Positions 1 to 8,549 of a stretch of 64,000 nucleotides of DNA are shown here, piece by piece. The DNA comes from Lentisphaerae bacterium ADurb.Bin082 (GTDB lineage Bacteria; Verrucomicrobiota; Lentisphaeria; Oligosphaerales; Oligosphaeraceae): assembly GCA_002070945.1 (NCBI GenBank), contig MWEG01000083.1, positions 1 through 64,000 of the forward strand, written 5' to 3'. A program made the position numbers and the translations under genes. Numbering within the stretch: the stretch's first letter is position 1; every line of letters starts with the position of its first letter. The notes under the pieces were generated by a model that worked only from the letters and a program-made list of their open reading frames with translations, did not search any database and had not been told where the DNA came from.

Positions 1-120
1 GCCAATCTCGCCTTCTTTGACGGCCATGTCGAATCCTTTACCGCCAGGGAGTTGAAAAGCAAATTCGCCAAGGCGACCGACTTCGCCCACAGCCCCAATT
101 CCTACCGCCAGCTTGATTGA
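1..120 (+). CDS. Pseudopilin, C-terminal end only (cut by window edge)
   Basis: The window opens inside a reading frame whose last 39 codons are visible. They contain NLAFFDGHVESF, the typical end of the H-X9-DG C-terminal motif of the type II secretion-like pseudopilins that are abundant in Lentisphaerota and Planctomycetes. The family has an N-terminal prepilin leader and a globular extracellular domain, but both lie outside the window. The motif resembles HADGHAQWW in the two complete pseudopilins near 10.5 and 11.5 kb, so the family call is fairly safe. No specific role can be given. A strong hairpin follows about 70 bases after the stop. Confidence 0.7.
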   Translation, partial: ANLAFFDGHVESFTARELKSKFAKATDFAHSPNSYRQLD

Positions 121-187
121 TCACTGCCCAGCAATTAAACTGCGGAAGACACCGTCCTCCTTGTTGACACAGCGCAATGTATCGCAA

Positions 188-221
188 ACGGCCAGGAGTA
201 TGTCTTTTTACTCCTGGCCGT
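188..221 (+). terminator. Long perfect hairpin downstream of the pseudopilin
   Basis: A perfect 13-bp stem (188-200 with 209-221) closes an 8-base, T-rich loop. Its position after the pseudopilin stop fits a transcript end. No clear T-tract follows the stem, so it may be an RNA-stabilising or processing hairpin rather than a classical intrinsic terminator. Confidence 0.5.
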
Positions 222-249
222 AAGTCGTAAAGGCAGTTGACAGCTTGTG

Positions 250-272
250 CATCTGCCTTTTTTTGTTATATT
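250..272 (+). promoter_or_regulatory. Possible promoter upstream of the URO-D-like gene
   Basis: An AT-rich stretch holds TATATT at 267-272, a good -10 element, with a poor TTG-type -35 about 16-17 bases upstream. It would leave a leader of roughly 250 bases before the gene at 532. The gap from 121 to 531 otherwise holds only the hairpin at 188-221 and the dispersed repeat at 358-383. Confidence 0.25.
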
Positions 273-357
273 TTATGCGTGGCTGGCCATATCCGCCAAA
301 GCAACAACCATAAGACGAAACTTCTGCGTCAGCTCGTGCCTTTCATAGTTAAAAAAT

Positions 358-383
358 AGGTTGTGGTCGGATAGTCCACCCTA
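358..383. repeat. Dispersed 26-bp repeat, copy 1
   Basis: This 26-base block recurs in inverted orientation at 62450-62475 with 24 of 26 positions identical. Each copy can fold into a short hairpin (GTGG..C / G..CCAC around a 5-base loop). It could be the end of an insertion element, a MITE relic or a small palindromic repeat. No transposase is near it. Confidence 0.55.
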
Positions 384-531
384 AGATGTTTTCATTCTCC
401 ATCTTCTTGGTGAGTGCTTTAGACACGACGGGTCACGCCTTGGTCCTATGTTCTCACAATGCTCCGGCAAGAGCCATCGTCGACACCCAGTCGCCGATTC
501 ACAGCAGCCCTTAGCCCTCTGGAGACCTGCC

Positions 532-1617
532 ATGTCTTCATTGCCCACTCCGCGTGAAAACCTCCTCGCCCTCTGGCGACGCCAGGGCATCCACCACGCA
601 CCGGTCTGCTTCAGTCTCTGCCCTGACCAACTCAACACCTTCCGGCAGCATTACGGCGCCGACGCCAATCCCGCCGACGTCTTCGGCTTTCCCTTCCGCT
701 ACCTCGGCTCGTCCTTCCTCAAACCCAGCAGCCAGAACTGGCAGCGCTTTTTCCCAGGACAGCGCTTTGATCCCCGCACGCACTTCAATCTCTGGGGCGT
801 CGGTCACGAGCCTGCCGACGGTTCGCGGCATATCACCCGCATGCACCATCCCATGGCCAATTTCACCACGCTGGAACAATTCACCGCCTATCCCTACCCC
901 ACCGTTGATCTTAGTCAATTGGACAAGGCCCGCGCCGAAATCGCCGCCCTCCATGCGCGTGGCTTAGCCGCTGCCGCCGGCATGGCCTGCACCGTCTGGG
1001 AAATCGCCTGGTATATGCGCGGCATGGAAGACCTCATGGTTGATCTTCTCACTGACAATCCCTGTGCGGTCTGGCACCTCGACCACCTCACCGATATCGC
1101 CTGCCAGCGCGCACAAGCTTACGCCCAGGCCGGCGTAGACCTGCTCTGCATCGGCGACGACATCGGCATGCAGAAAACCACCATGATGTCCATGGACAAC
1201 TACCGCCAGTGGCTCAAACCACGCCACGCCGCCGTCATCAACGCGGCCAAAGCCGCCAAGCCGGATATCTTGGTCACCTACCACTCCTGCGGCTTCATTG
1301 AGCCTTTCATCCCGGAACTGATTGAGATCGGCGTTGACGTCCTCAATCCTGTCCAACCTGAATGCATGGACTTCGCCAAAATTCACGCACAATACGGTAC
1401 GCATCTCTCCTTCTGGGGCACTCTTGGCACCCAAACCACCATGCCCTTCGGCAGCGCCGATGAGGTTCGTAGCACCACCCTCCACAACTTGGCCATCGCT
1501 GGCAGCAAAGGCGGCCTCTTCTGCTCACCAACTCATATAATCGAACCAGAAGTCCCCTGGGATAACATTGAAGCGTATGTGCAAGCCGCCCGCGACTTCC
1601 AAACGGCCGGGAACTGA
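532..1617 (+). CDS. Uroporphyrinogen decarboxylase (URO-D) family protein
   Basis: This 361-residue protein has the URO-D/cobalamin-dependent methyltransferase TIM-barrel pattern. Visible parts are an N-terminal RENLLALWRRQG segment, a central GVDLLCIGDDIGMQ strand, YHSCGFIEPFIPELIEIGVD, and DVLNPVQPECMDFAKIHAQYG before WGTLGTQTTMPFG. Genes of this type are numerous in Lentisphaerota and usually act in methyl transfer or sugar-ester catabolism rather than haem synthesis. No substrate can be named. The frame is open from 448, but the start at 532 is preferred because a GGAGA ribosome site lies 7 bases upstream and family homology begins there. A decayed pseudopilin follows. Confidence 0.85.
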   Translation: MSSLPTPRENLLALWRRQGIHHAPVCFSLCPDQLNTFRQHYGADANPADVFGFPFRYLGSSFLKPSSQNWQRFFPGQRFDPRTHFNLWGVGHEPADGSRHITRMHHPMANFTTLEQFTAYPYPTVDLSQLDKARAEIAALHARGLAAAAGMACTVWEIAWYMRGMEDLMVDLLTDNPCAVWHLDHLTDIACQRAQAYAQAGVDLLCIGDDIGMQKTTMMSMDNYRQWLKPRHAAVINAAKAAKPDILVTYHSCGFIEPFIPELIEIGVDVLNPVQPECMDFAKIHAQYGTHLSFWGTLGTQTTMPFGSADEVRSTTLHNLAIAGSKGGLFCSPTHIIEPEVPWDNIEAYVQAARDFQTAGN

Positions 1618-1641
1618 GGCGCTGATGCCTCAACGAGTGAC

Positions 1642-1806
1642 CGATTTACACTGATTGAACTGTTCGTCGTCATTGCCTCGTCGCTATTTTAGCGGCTCGC
1701 ACCGCGCCTGCGCCGCCGATATGTTGAAGCAAACCGGCGACGTCCTCCTTGCCTCTCAATCCAAACCAAGCTGCTCCAGCTGGCCAGCGCCTTTTCAGTC
1801 GGCTTC
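1642..1806 (+). pseudogene. Decayed pseudopilin N-terminus
   Basis: Bases 1645-1680 encode FTLIELFVVIAS, the hallmark prepilin cleavage/methylation segment. The frame then hits a stop (TAG at 1690). A one-base shift restores ILAA and a degenerate match to the usual continuation (PAL..A....SL.NL.Q..GQ), including another stop codon. No start codon precedes it in frame. I read this as the remnant of a pseudopilin like those at 10.5 and 11.5 kb, eroded by frameshift and stops and cut off at the start of queG. Confidence 0.6.
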
Positions 1807-1816
1807 CCCGGTGCCC

Positions 1817-2755
1817 ATGCAGTCTTTAATAGATGCCCTTGCTGAACGCCCTGACGTTCTCCGCCTGGCGTGCCTGACGCCGACGGACGTTGATCTCGTT
1901 GCGTTGAAAGAACGCTTTGCCGCTTGGTACGTCGTCAATAGCGGCGCCCTGGCATACATTGACTCCCGGCGCGACCTGCTTCTCGATCCGTTTGGGACAC
2001 GCCCCTGGGCCAAGGCCGCCCTAGTGATTGCCTTTGCACCGCGCCCTGAGCGCGAATCGCCGTTGCGGCAGCTGCCCCTGGCCCGGCCAGGACTGCCAGC
2101 CGCCTTGATTGCGCCCTACGCCCTCCACGAAGATTACCATCGCACTGGTCAACGAATGCTCGCTGAAATCGCAGATTGGCTGACCGCCCAGGCCGGCAAC
2201 GATGCAGATGCCTTATTCGAAGCCTGCGTCGATACCAAACCCGTCCTGGAAAAACTTCTGGCGGAACAGGCAGGAATCGGTCAACGCGCCCCAAACAGCC
2301 TCCTGCGCATACCGCCCTGGGGCTGCCAAGCCCATCTTGCGGTCCTGTTCACCAGCCTGGCGTTGCCCAGTCTTATCCTGCCGCAGCCCCGCGATACTCT
2401 CTGCCAGTCCTGCCAAGCCTGCCTGGAAGCCTGTCCCAACCGCGCCTTGACCGCAAGCGGCCTTGACGTCAGACTCTGCCGAGCCTGGGTCGCCAATGAA
2501 AAACGCGGCCCGCTGTCACCCGCGGAACAACTCCTGCTGGGCGATTCCCTGTTCGGCTGCCCATTCTGCACCATGGCCTGCCCAGACGCTTCCGCAGAGC
2601 CTGGCCTCCTCGCCGTCGACCCCGAAGCCATCCTGGCCATGTCCAATGCCGCCCTGAAAAAAATCATCGCTGGAACGGCCCTCCAGCACCTCGGCCCCAA
2701 CCAGCTTAAACGGAATGCCAAGGCCGTCATAGAGAACCAACGTATGCAAGACTAA
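1817..2755 (+). CDS. queG: Epoxyqueuosine reductase (QueG)
   Basis: QueG reduces epoxyqueuosine to queuosine in tRNA, the last step of queuosine synthesis, using cobalamin and two [4Fe-4S] clusters. The 312-residue protein shows both ferredoxin-like motifs, CQSCQACLEACP and GCPFCTMACP. Before them are NSGALAYIDSRRDLLLDP and WAKAALVIAFA, which match the N-terminal QueG domain. It is shorter than usual (about 340-380), lacking the C-terminal HEAT-like extension. The frame is open back to 1655, but those upstream codons are pseudopilin debris in another frame, so the ATG at 1817 is chosen. A queuosine-precursor transporter (YhhQ) lies at 52.3 kb. Confidence 0.85.
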   Translation: MQSLIDALAERPDVLRLACLTPTDVDLVALKERFAAWYVVNSGALAYIDSRRDLLLDPFGTRPWAKAALVIAFAPRPERESPLRQLPLARPGLPAALIAPYALHEDYHRTGQRMLAEIADWLTAQAGNDADALFEACVDTKPVLEKLLAEQAGIGQRAPNSLLRIPPWGCQAHLAVLFTSLALPSLILPQPRDTLCQSCQACLEACPNRALTASGLDVRLCRAWVANEKRGPLSPAEQLLLGDSLFGCPFCTMACPDASAEPGLLAVDPEAILAMSNAALKKIIAGTALQHLGPNQLKRNAKAVIENQRMQD

Positions 2756-3183
2756 CCGCCCAGAACCCCAAAAAGAGGAGTAACATGTGGAAAATCGTCA
2801 AAAGCACCGAAAAACGGTGACGCACATGCCGGCCCAGCGCCGATGAGTTCAGGACGAGACAGCAACTCCTCGCCACCCGGGAGATGGGCCTGGACTCGTT
2901 TTCCCGCAAGGGCACTGTCTTCACCCAAATTTTCTCGACAGCTTTTTTAAGTGCCATGCCCCATCAGCATCAAAGACTTACCGCTCTTGCGACATTTTGA
3001 CCTCAAAAAAAACATGACGAACCCACTTGCCAAGTCCGAGAACATCATTAAAGTTTTATCTATGAACTAACATTCGGACACAGTCTTCCTGTTGTCCTGC
3101 CTTCCCCGACCCTCTAACCACCAACCACCCGTCCCCAGGGGTCTTTTTGCGCCTCTGGATACGATAACGCCCGCGATGACGCT
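2756..3183. other. Intergenic region upstream of dnaA
   Basis: This 428-base gap has a good ribosome site (AAGAGGAG) followed by ATG at 2785 and an 11-codon frame, MWKIVKSTEKR, ending in TGA at 2818. The same frame then stays open for another 59 codons, which might mean a small broken gene. The end near dnaA is AT-rich. I found no consensus DnaA box (TTATNCACA) on either strand here, so an origin cannot be claimed. Confidence 0.4.
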
Positions 3184-4593
3184 ATGAGTGACATTCAAGA
3201 CATCTGGCAAAATGCCACGATAATCCTCCGTTCCACCCTGAATGCCGATACCTATGAGCGCTCGATAGCAGACATCGTGCCGGTGCGCATTGAGGGTAAA
3301 GCCATTGTCCTCGGCGTCTCGTACGGTATTTTCTGTGAATGGCTTGTAGCCAATTACAAAGACATCATCGCTGAAGCCCTCCAGAAGGCGACCGGGAAAA
3401 AGTGGAAAATCGTTTTTGAGAGCGGGCATACGGTACAGCCCCGGGCGGAAGAGGCGGCTGAAAAGGCGGCGCCGCAGGCTAGCGCCTTGCAGAAGACGGC
3501 GGAAAACGCGCCCGCAAACACCGCCTTGGCGACAATCGCCAAACCCGACCACGGGCAAACGTCGTCCTCGTCACGGTTCAACAAACGCTACACTTTTGAC
3601 GCCTTTGTCGTCGGTGACAACAGCCGCTTTGCGCACGGCGCTTGCCTGGCCATTGCCGCCTCTCCAGGCACCGCCTACAATCCGTTGTTCATCCACAGCC
3701 CCACCGGGCTGGGCAAGACCCACCTGCTGCACGCCGTCGCCCAAGAAACGCTGCAACGCTTTCCCAAGGCACGAGTCGAATACGTCTGCAGCGAGGAATT
3801 CTGCAACCTGTACATTGACGCCCTGGTTCGGAAAAACCTGCCGAACTTCCGAAATCATTTCCGCAACATTGACGTCCTCCTGGTTGACGACATCCATTTT
3901 CTGGGCGGCAAGGAAGGCATCCAGGAGGAATTCTTCCATACCTTCAACGCCCTTTACAACAGCCACAAGCAGATCGTGGTCGCCTCTGACCGACCGCCCC
4001 ATGAAATCGGCGGGCTGGAGAAACGCCTGGTCTCGCGCTTTGAATGGGGCCTGACCACGGATATCCAGGTGCCCAACTTGGAAACCAGGATCGCCATCCT
4101 GCACAAAAAACAATCAGAGCACGCATTCAAGATTCCTGAGGAGATCCTCCGCTATATCGCCATCCGCCTGAAGTCGAGCATCCGTCGCCTGGAAGGAGCC
4201 TTGATTCAGCTGGTGTCGTATTCGTCGCTGTCTGGCGGCGTGCCCATCACAGTCGCCACGGCTGAACAGCTGCTCTGCAACCTGTTCAACGAAGAGGCCG
4301 GCGCCCAGATCACCGTCGAGCAAATCCAGCGCGCAGTCGCAGACTACTATGACATCCGGATCGCTGACATGACCAGCAAAAGGCGCCCAGCCAACATCGC
4401 CTTCCCACGACAAGTGGCCATGTTCCTGGCCCGGAAGCTGACAGACCTGTCCCTGACGACGATCGCGGAACACTTCAATCGCAACCATGCGACGGTCATC
4501 CATGCCATAGATGCAGTCAATGAACGGCAGACCAACAACCAAGACTTCCAACGCGAAGTCGCGCTGATCGAACGCAAGTTGAAAAACCTCTGA
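3184..4593 (+). CDS. dnaA: Chromosomal replication initiator DnaA
   Basis: DnaA is the AAA+ ATPase that binds origin DnaA boxes and opens the duplex. The 469-residue protein has an N-terminal domain I (residues 1-80), an alanine-rich linker, the AAA+ domain from NKRYTFDAFVVGDNSRFA with Walker A PTGLGKT near residue 173 and Walker B VLLVDDIHFLGGKEG, and a C-terminal DNA-binding domain ending in FNRNHATVIHAIDAV. That last motif differs from the usual DHTTV in its first residues. Length is normal. The neighbours (queG, an SGNH hydrolase) are not the common dnaN/recF set. Confidence 0.95.
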   Translation: MSDIQDIWQNATIILRSTLNADTYERSIADIVPVRIEGKAIVLGVSYGIFCEWLVANYKDIIAEALQKATGKKWKIVFESGHTVQPRAEEAAEKAAPQASALQKTAENAPANTALATIAKPDHGQTSSSSRFNKRYTFDAFVVGDNSRFAHGACLAIAASPGTAYNPLFIHSPTGLGKTHLLHAVAQETLQRFPKARVEYVCSEEFCNLYIDALVRKNLPNFRNHFRNIDVLLVDDIHFLGGKEGIQEEFFHTFNALYNSHKQIVVASDRPPHEIGGLEKRLVSRFEWGLTTDIQVPNLETRIAILHKKQSEHAFKIPEEILRYIAIRLKSSIRRLEGALIQLVSYSSLSGGVPITVATAEQLLCNLFNEEAGAQITVEQIQRAVADYYDIRIADMTSKRRPANIAFPRQVAMFLARKLTDLSLTTIAEHFNRNHATVIHAIDAVNERQTNNQDFQREVALIERKLKNL

Positions 4594-4705
4594 GACGACG
4601 CAGGTTCGCTCAACTACACATTGACGATCGCAGAGCGCGACACTCCCCTCTTGGGACTTGTCCTGGTCGCGTAGCCCATCATAACCTCAAGTTAGGTTTC
4701 CTGCC

Positions 4706-5959
4706 ATGTTCCATCAAAACACTATGACCTATCGCCTGACCGGCGCTTGGCAAATGCAGGTGCGCATGAACTCTATTGAGGCTACATTGGAGGTCACGCC
4801 GCAGGAATGTTGCCAAGTTCAGGACGAATACTATGACAGCCTGCAAGAATACAATCCAAACGCCGGCGGCTACGCCCGCGGCACGGCCCTGCGCGGCGTC
4901 AAGGCCGACAAATGTTCCACCCGCTATGCCTTTGTGCCGGATTCCCTGACCGTTAAATTAGCCGCGCCGCCGCACGATACGCTGCTGCCAGGCATTGATT
5001 TCAAACTGGAGCCGGAATGGGGAAACATCGGCCGCCTCCCCGACGGTCGCCTGGCAGCGCCGCAGCCAGTACTCTGTTCCTACCAGCATACTAAACAGCG
5101 ATTGGACGCCATCGTCAAGACCAAAGACGGTAACATCGTCCTGCGCCAGGGAGTCCCGCATGTCTGCCTGCCCGTGCCGCCGCCGTTAAAGGAAGGTGAC
5201 ACCCACCTGGCCAATGTGTTCATTGATGTGACTACCACGGCCTTGACCGATGACCTCGTTTTCCCTATCCTGGAAAAAGCCTTCCCAGAACCGCCCCGGA
5301 CTACGCCTACTCCCGCCGAAGAGCTGCTGCCGAAAACTATGGTTCGGCTGAGAACAGGCCAGCCCCTGCGCATCCTGGCCTGGGGTGACAGCGTCACGTG
5401 CGGCTCTTTTGTGGACGCGCAGGATCGCTGGCAATGCCAATTCGTCCGCCGCCTTCAACAGGCTTTCCCTGGCGCGGTTATCGAATTGCTCACCGAAGCT
5501 TGGGATGGACGCAGCACCGGCGCCTATCTCCAGGAACCGCCCGGCAGCATCCACAATTACCAGGAGAAAGTTCTCGACCTCAAGCCCGACTTGGTCATCT
5601 CGGAATTCGTTAATGACGCTGGAACCGCCCCGGAAGTCATCCGAGACCGCTATGAAAAACTGCATCAGGACTTCAAGGCCATCGGCGCCGAATGGATCAT
5701 CCTCACCCCGCACTATGTGAGGCCAGATTGGATGGGTCTCGCCAGCCAGAAAAACATCGACGCGGACCCACGCCCGTATGTGAAGACTATCCGCGAACTG
5801 GCCGCTGATAACAACATCGCGTTGGCGGACGCGGCGCTGCGGTATGGACGGCTTTGGCGCCAGGGCATTCCCTATAATACCCTGATGACCAATGCGATCA
5901 ATCATCCAAACGCGGTCGGCATGAAACTCTTCGCCGACGCCCTCATCGCCCTGTTCTGA
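4706..5959 (+). CDS. SGNH/GDSL-family hydrolase
   Basis: This 417-residue protein carries an SGNH hydrolase domain in its C-terminal half. Block I is ILAWGDSVTCG (nucleophile Ser), block III DLVISEFVNDAG supplies the Asn, and a late INHPNAVGMKLFADAL supplies the catalytic His. The first 200 residues form a separate beta-rich domain without a clear family. Such enzymes remove acyl groups from sugars or lipids. No signal peptide is obvious, so it may act in the cytoplasm. Starts at 4706 and 4724 are both possible. The gene is convergent with the cotransporter gene at 6035 and ends just before a shared hairpin. Confidence 0.75.
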   Translation: MFHQNTMTYRLTGAWQMQVRMNSIEATLEVTPQECCQVQDEYYDSLQEYNPNAGGYARGTALRGVKADKCSTRYAFVPDSLTVKLAAPPHDTLLPGIDFKLEPEWGNIGRLPDGRLAAPQPVLCSYQHTKQRLDAIVKTKDGNIVLRQGVPHVCLPVPPPLKEGDTHLANVFIDVTTTALTDDLVFPILEKAFPEPPRTTPTPAEELLPKTMVRLRTGQPLRILAWGDSVTCGSFVDAQDRWQCQFVRRLQQAFPGAVIELLTEAWDGRSTGAYLQEPPGSIHNYQEKVLDLKPDLVISEFVNDAGTAPEVIRDRYEKLHQDFKAIGAEWIILTPHYVRPDWMGLASQKNIDADPRPYVKTIRELAADNNIALADAALRYGRLWRQGIPYNTLMTNAINHPNAVGMKLFADALIALF

Positions 5960-5982
5960 AGCGACAGGAAACCGCTGATTTC

Positions 5983-6021
5983 CGAACGCCGGCCTAAGCC
6001 CAGCGCTGAGGCCGGCGTTCG
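5983..6021. terminator. Bidirectional terminator hairpin
   Basis: A perfect 13-bp GC-rich stem (5983-5995 with 6009-6021) sits between the convergent genes ending at 5959 and 6035. The tract after it is only moderately T-rich. Confidence 0.6.
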
Positions 6022-6034
6022 TCTTGCGCCGTGA

Positions 6035-7708
6035 TCATGCGACCGATTCAATAATCTTGGTACGGTCAGTGATATTGGCGATGTGCCTGGACACCTTGCG
6101 GATTTCCGCCAGCAGTTCAATATAATACACGCCGATGACCGGAAGGCAGGAGCCGTCCTTCAGGCGCTGAATATGATTATCCTCGAATTTCTCGGTGAGT
6201 GTCCTGATTTGCTCCTTCAGCTCATCCGCCCTGGGCAGGTATTGGGCAACCTGCTTGTTCAGAACGCCGCTGGCGCACTCGACTTGCTCAATCAGCAGCG
6301 TATGAAGCTGCTCCAGCTCTCCCAGCGCCAGCGAGCTGAGGCCTACGCCGCTGGCCTTGATCTGGTCAATCTGCTCCAGGATGATGGCGGCGTGGTCGCC
6401 AATGCGTTCAATATCGTTCGTGCAATGCAAAAGCACCGGAACCGCCCGAGCCTGGGTTTCGGTGAGCCTAAGCTGCATCAGCTTAGACAAATACTCGGTG
6501 ATTTGCGCCTGCGTGGCGTCAATGCCCTCCTCGCGATCAGGAAGCTCCTTGACCAAGGCCTGGTTGGCGGCATCGTTCCTGGCGTATGTCTTCAGGGCGC
6601 AGTCAATCATGACCCAGGCCTCATGCAACATTTCCCGCAAGGCAGACACCGTCTGCACCAACGCCAGCGGCGGTGACTTCTGCAGGTGCTTCTCCAAGGA
6701 CTGGAATTTCAGCTCCGGCTCTCGCACCGGGATGATGGCCTCACAGATATGCGCCAGGATCGGAATGAAGGCGGTCAGAATCAGCGTGGTGAAGACATTG
6801 AAAAGCGTATGCGCGTTGGCGATCCGGCGCGGCAAGTCGCTAGAGCCGCTCAGGACATTGACGATGTGGAAAAAGACCGGCTCGCCAGTGTCGCCCCAGC
6901 GCAGCCAGAAGGTCGAGACGACTAAGATCACGCCGATGACGTTGAATAGGGTGTGCGCCAGAGCCGCCTGCTTGGCGATCCGGTTGGCCGGGATAGCAGC
7001 CATCTGAGCGGTGATCGTAGTCCCGATGTTGGAACCGAGCACCAAGGCCACCGCCGTGTACAAATTGATCAACCCGCCAGCGCCCAGCGCAATGATGATG
7101 CCGCTGCAAGCAGAGCTGCTTTGAATGATCATGGTGACGCCCATGCCAATGCCGATGGCACCCAAAACGGCGCCGAATGGCATCCAGCCGTTCCGGGGAG
7201 CGCAGTCAAAAAAACTGAACATCGACAGCACGGTCTGGTTGTTGGCCAAGAGCTTTAACTCGTCGCTCATCATATACATACCAAAGAACAGGAGGCCAAA
7301 CCCCAGTATAGTCTCGCCGCGACCGCGCCAGGAAGGCCGGGTGACGAAGGTCAGGATTACTCCGATGATGATGCAAGGCATGATTACCCATTCAATGTCA
7401 AAGGCAACCAGCTGGGCCGTGATAGTCGTGCCGATGTTCGCCCCGAAGATGATGCCGAGCGAATTGAGCAACGACAGCAAGCCGGCATTGACAAAGCCAA
7501 TGACCATCACCGTCGTCGCACTCGAAGACTGGATCACGGCAGTGACTATGGTTCCAGCCAGGACGGCGACGAAACGGTTCGAGGAAAAGAAACGCAAGAT
7601 CATCCGCATGCGTTCGCCGGCCGCCTTGTGCAGACCGTCACTCATCAGCTTCATGCCATAGATGAAAATCGCCAAACCGCCAAAAATGGTAAACAAGGAC
7701 ATCAACAT
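6035..7708 (-). CDS. Na/Pi cotransporter family protein with PhoU-like tail
   Basis: A 557-residue inner-membrane protein. The N-terminal half holds the two inverted repeats of the NptA/YjbB family, each with a QSSSA motif (AVIQSSSATTVMVIGF and IIQSSSACSGIIIALGAGG) followed by GANIGTTITAQ or GSNIGTTITAQ, which form the sodium and phosphate sites. The C-terminal 200 residues are helical and charged (DIERIGDHAAIILEQIDQI), matching PhoU-like domains fused to such transporters. It probably takes up or exports phosphate with sodium. The start has a GGAGAGGG ribosome site 6 bases upstream. Confidence 0.9.
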   Translation of the reverse strand: MLMSLFTIFGGLAIFIYGMKLMSDGLHKAAGERMRMILRFFSSNRFVAVLAGTIVTAVIQSSSATTVMVIGFVNAGLLSLLNSLGIIFGANIGTTITAQLVAFDIEWVIMPCIIIGVILTFVTRPSWRGRGETILGFGLLFFGMYMMSDELKLLANNQTVLSMFSFFDCAPRNGWMPFGAVLGAIGIGMGVTMIIQSSSACSGIIIALGAGGLINLYTAVALVLGSNIGTTITAQMAAIPANRIAKQAALAHTLFNVIGVILVVSTFWLRWGDTGEPVFFHIVNVLSGSSDLPRRIANAHTLFNVFTTLILTAFIPILAHICEAIIPVREPELKFQSLEKHLQKSPPLALVQTVSALREMLHEAWVMIDCALKTYARNDAANQALVKELPDREEGIDATQAQITEYLSKLMQLRLTETQARAVPVLLHCTNDIERIGDHAAIILEQIDQIKASGVGLSSLALGELEQLHTLLIEQVECASGVLNKQVAQYLPRADELKEQIRTLTEKFEDNHIQRLKDGSCLPVIGVYYIELLAEIRKVSRHIANITDRTKIIESVA

Positions 7709-7885
7709 ATCACCCTCTCCTTAAACAACATCTCTGCTTAAACCAGCTAACCCGCAGCTGCGGAAGACATCTGCCACCTAACATCAACATCTAATCAATG
7801 GCTACCTGGCTGACTTGCCTGTTAATCCGACCATGAATCAACCTTTACCCAAACAACCAAAGCCGACAAAGGGTCAGCCCAAGGC

Positions 7886-7938
7886 ATAAAAAGCAAAAGC
7901 CGACCCGCGACATGCCCATGGCATGTCACGGGCCGGCT
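7886..7938 (-). terminator. Strong minus-strand intrinsic terminator
   Basis: On the minus strand, bases 7938-7920 and 7916-7898 form a 19-bp stem (two G-U pairs, 3-base loop) followed by a T-rich run (TTTTGCTTTTT). On the plus strand the same stem has two A-C mismatches, so the orientation is clear. It begins 5 bases after the stop of the small frame at 7943. Confidence 0.8.
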
Positions 7939-7942
7939 CGAA

Positions 7943-8329
7943 TCAGCAGCCCAACGCCCAGCGCAGGATTGTTTCCGACCCCTTCCCCCCCCAGGGAAAA
8001 ATGCCGCCAAGCAGGGGTGCCAAGACGGGCACTGACAGCAGCCAGGGAAGCCAGGCCAACGTGACCTGCCCAGGCCAATTGCGAACGCTTCGCAGCAACA
8101 ACGCGCCCCTGTCAACAATGCCAGGAGGAACCCGCTCCACCTTGGCTTCCGGCAACCAAGGAAGCGACCATTCGACGCTGGCGCCGAATGAGCCTGCCGA
8201 CCAAAATGACAGGCCGCCGCCCACGAAGCAAAGCCGCCGAACACAGGTGCCGACAAGACTGGAAACAGCCAACGCTGTCCCAGAAAAACTCGAAAATGAT
8301 GAAAAATATTCAGTGCCTGGCTGTTTCAC
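7943..8329 (-). CDS. Hypothetical small protein ending at a terminator
   Basis: A 128-residue frame of unknown family. It has one hydrophobic stretch near the C-terminus (WLPWLLSVPVLAPLLGGIF) and a terminal cysteine. The only in-frame start is GTG, with a weak ribosome site. The support is positional: a strong minus-strand terminator begins 5 bases after its stop, and an AT-rich, promoter-like region (TATATATTTAAC near 8380) lies upstream. Against it, the opposite strand is also open, and the terminator might serve the oxidoreductase gene upstream. No function is proposed. Confidence 0.4.
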   Translation of the reverse strand: MKQPGTEYFSSFSSFSGTALAVSSLVGTCVRRLCFVGGGLSFWSAGSFGASVEWSLPWLPEAKVERVPPGIVDRGALLLRSVRNWPGQVTLAWLPWLLSVPVLAPLLGGIFPWGGKGSETILRWALGC

Positions 8330-8549
8330 ATTGCGTCCAGAGCGTCATGACAACTCATCTAAAAGTTAGAAACATGTTAAATATATATGAGTTTTGTGTT
8401 TTGACGACTGGAAGAGCCGCTCCTTTTGTTAGGATTGTGTTAGGATTGTCAATTTCTGTCACTTTGCACTATTGCATCGCAACGCCGATCCAGCGTCAGC
8501 CGTCAGACTCGGCGCACGTTGCCACTTGTCGCCCCGCGTTATGGCTGAA
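8330..8549. other. AT-rich gap with a tandem decamer
   Basis: This stretch lies between the oxidoreductase stop and the small frame at 8329. It contains a direct repeat of ttaggattgt, one base apart, near 8430-8450, and a TATATATTTAAC run on the minus strand that could be a -10 region. No gene was seen in it. Confidence 0.4.

Noticed and set aside
2785-2997. Small frame with good ribosome site (MWKIVKSTEKR) that continues past a TGA
   Set aside because: Only 11 codons before the stop, and the continuation matches no family; listed only as a note in the dnaA upstream region.
2756-3183. Replication origin next to dnaA
   Set aside because: No consensus DnaA boxes or AT-rich 13-mer-like repeats could be found by eye; DnaA position alone is not enough.
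7923-8369. 148-codon plus-strand frame opposite the small minus-strand frame
   Set aside because: Low-complexity Ser/Pro/Asn composition, no ribosome site, and it starts inside the minus-strand terminator stem.
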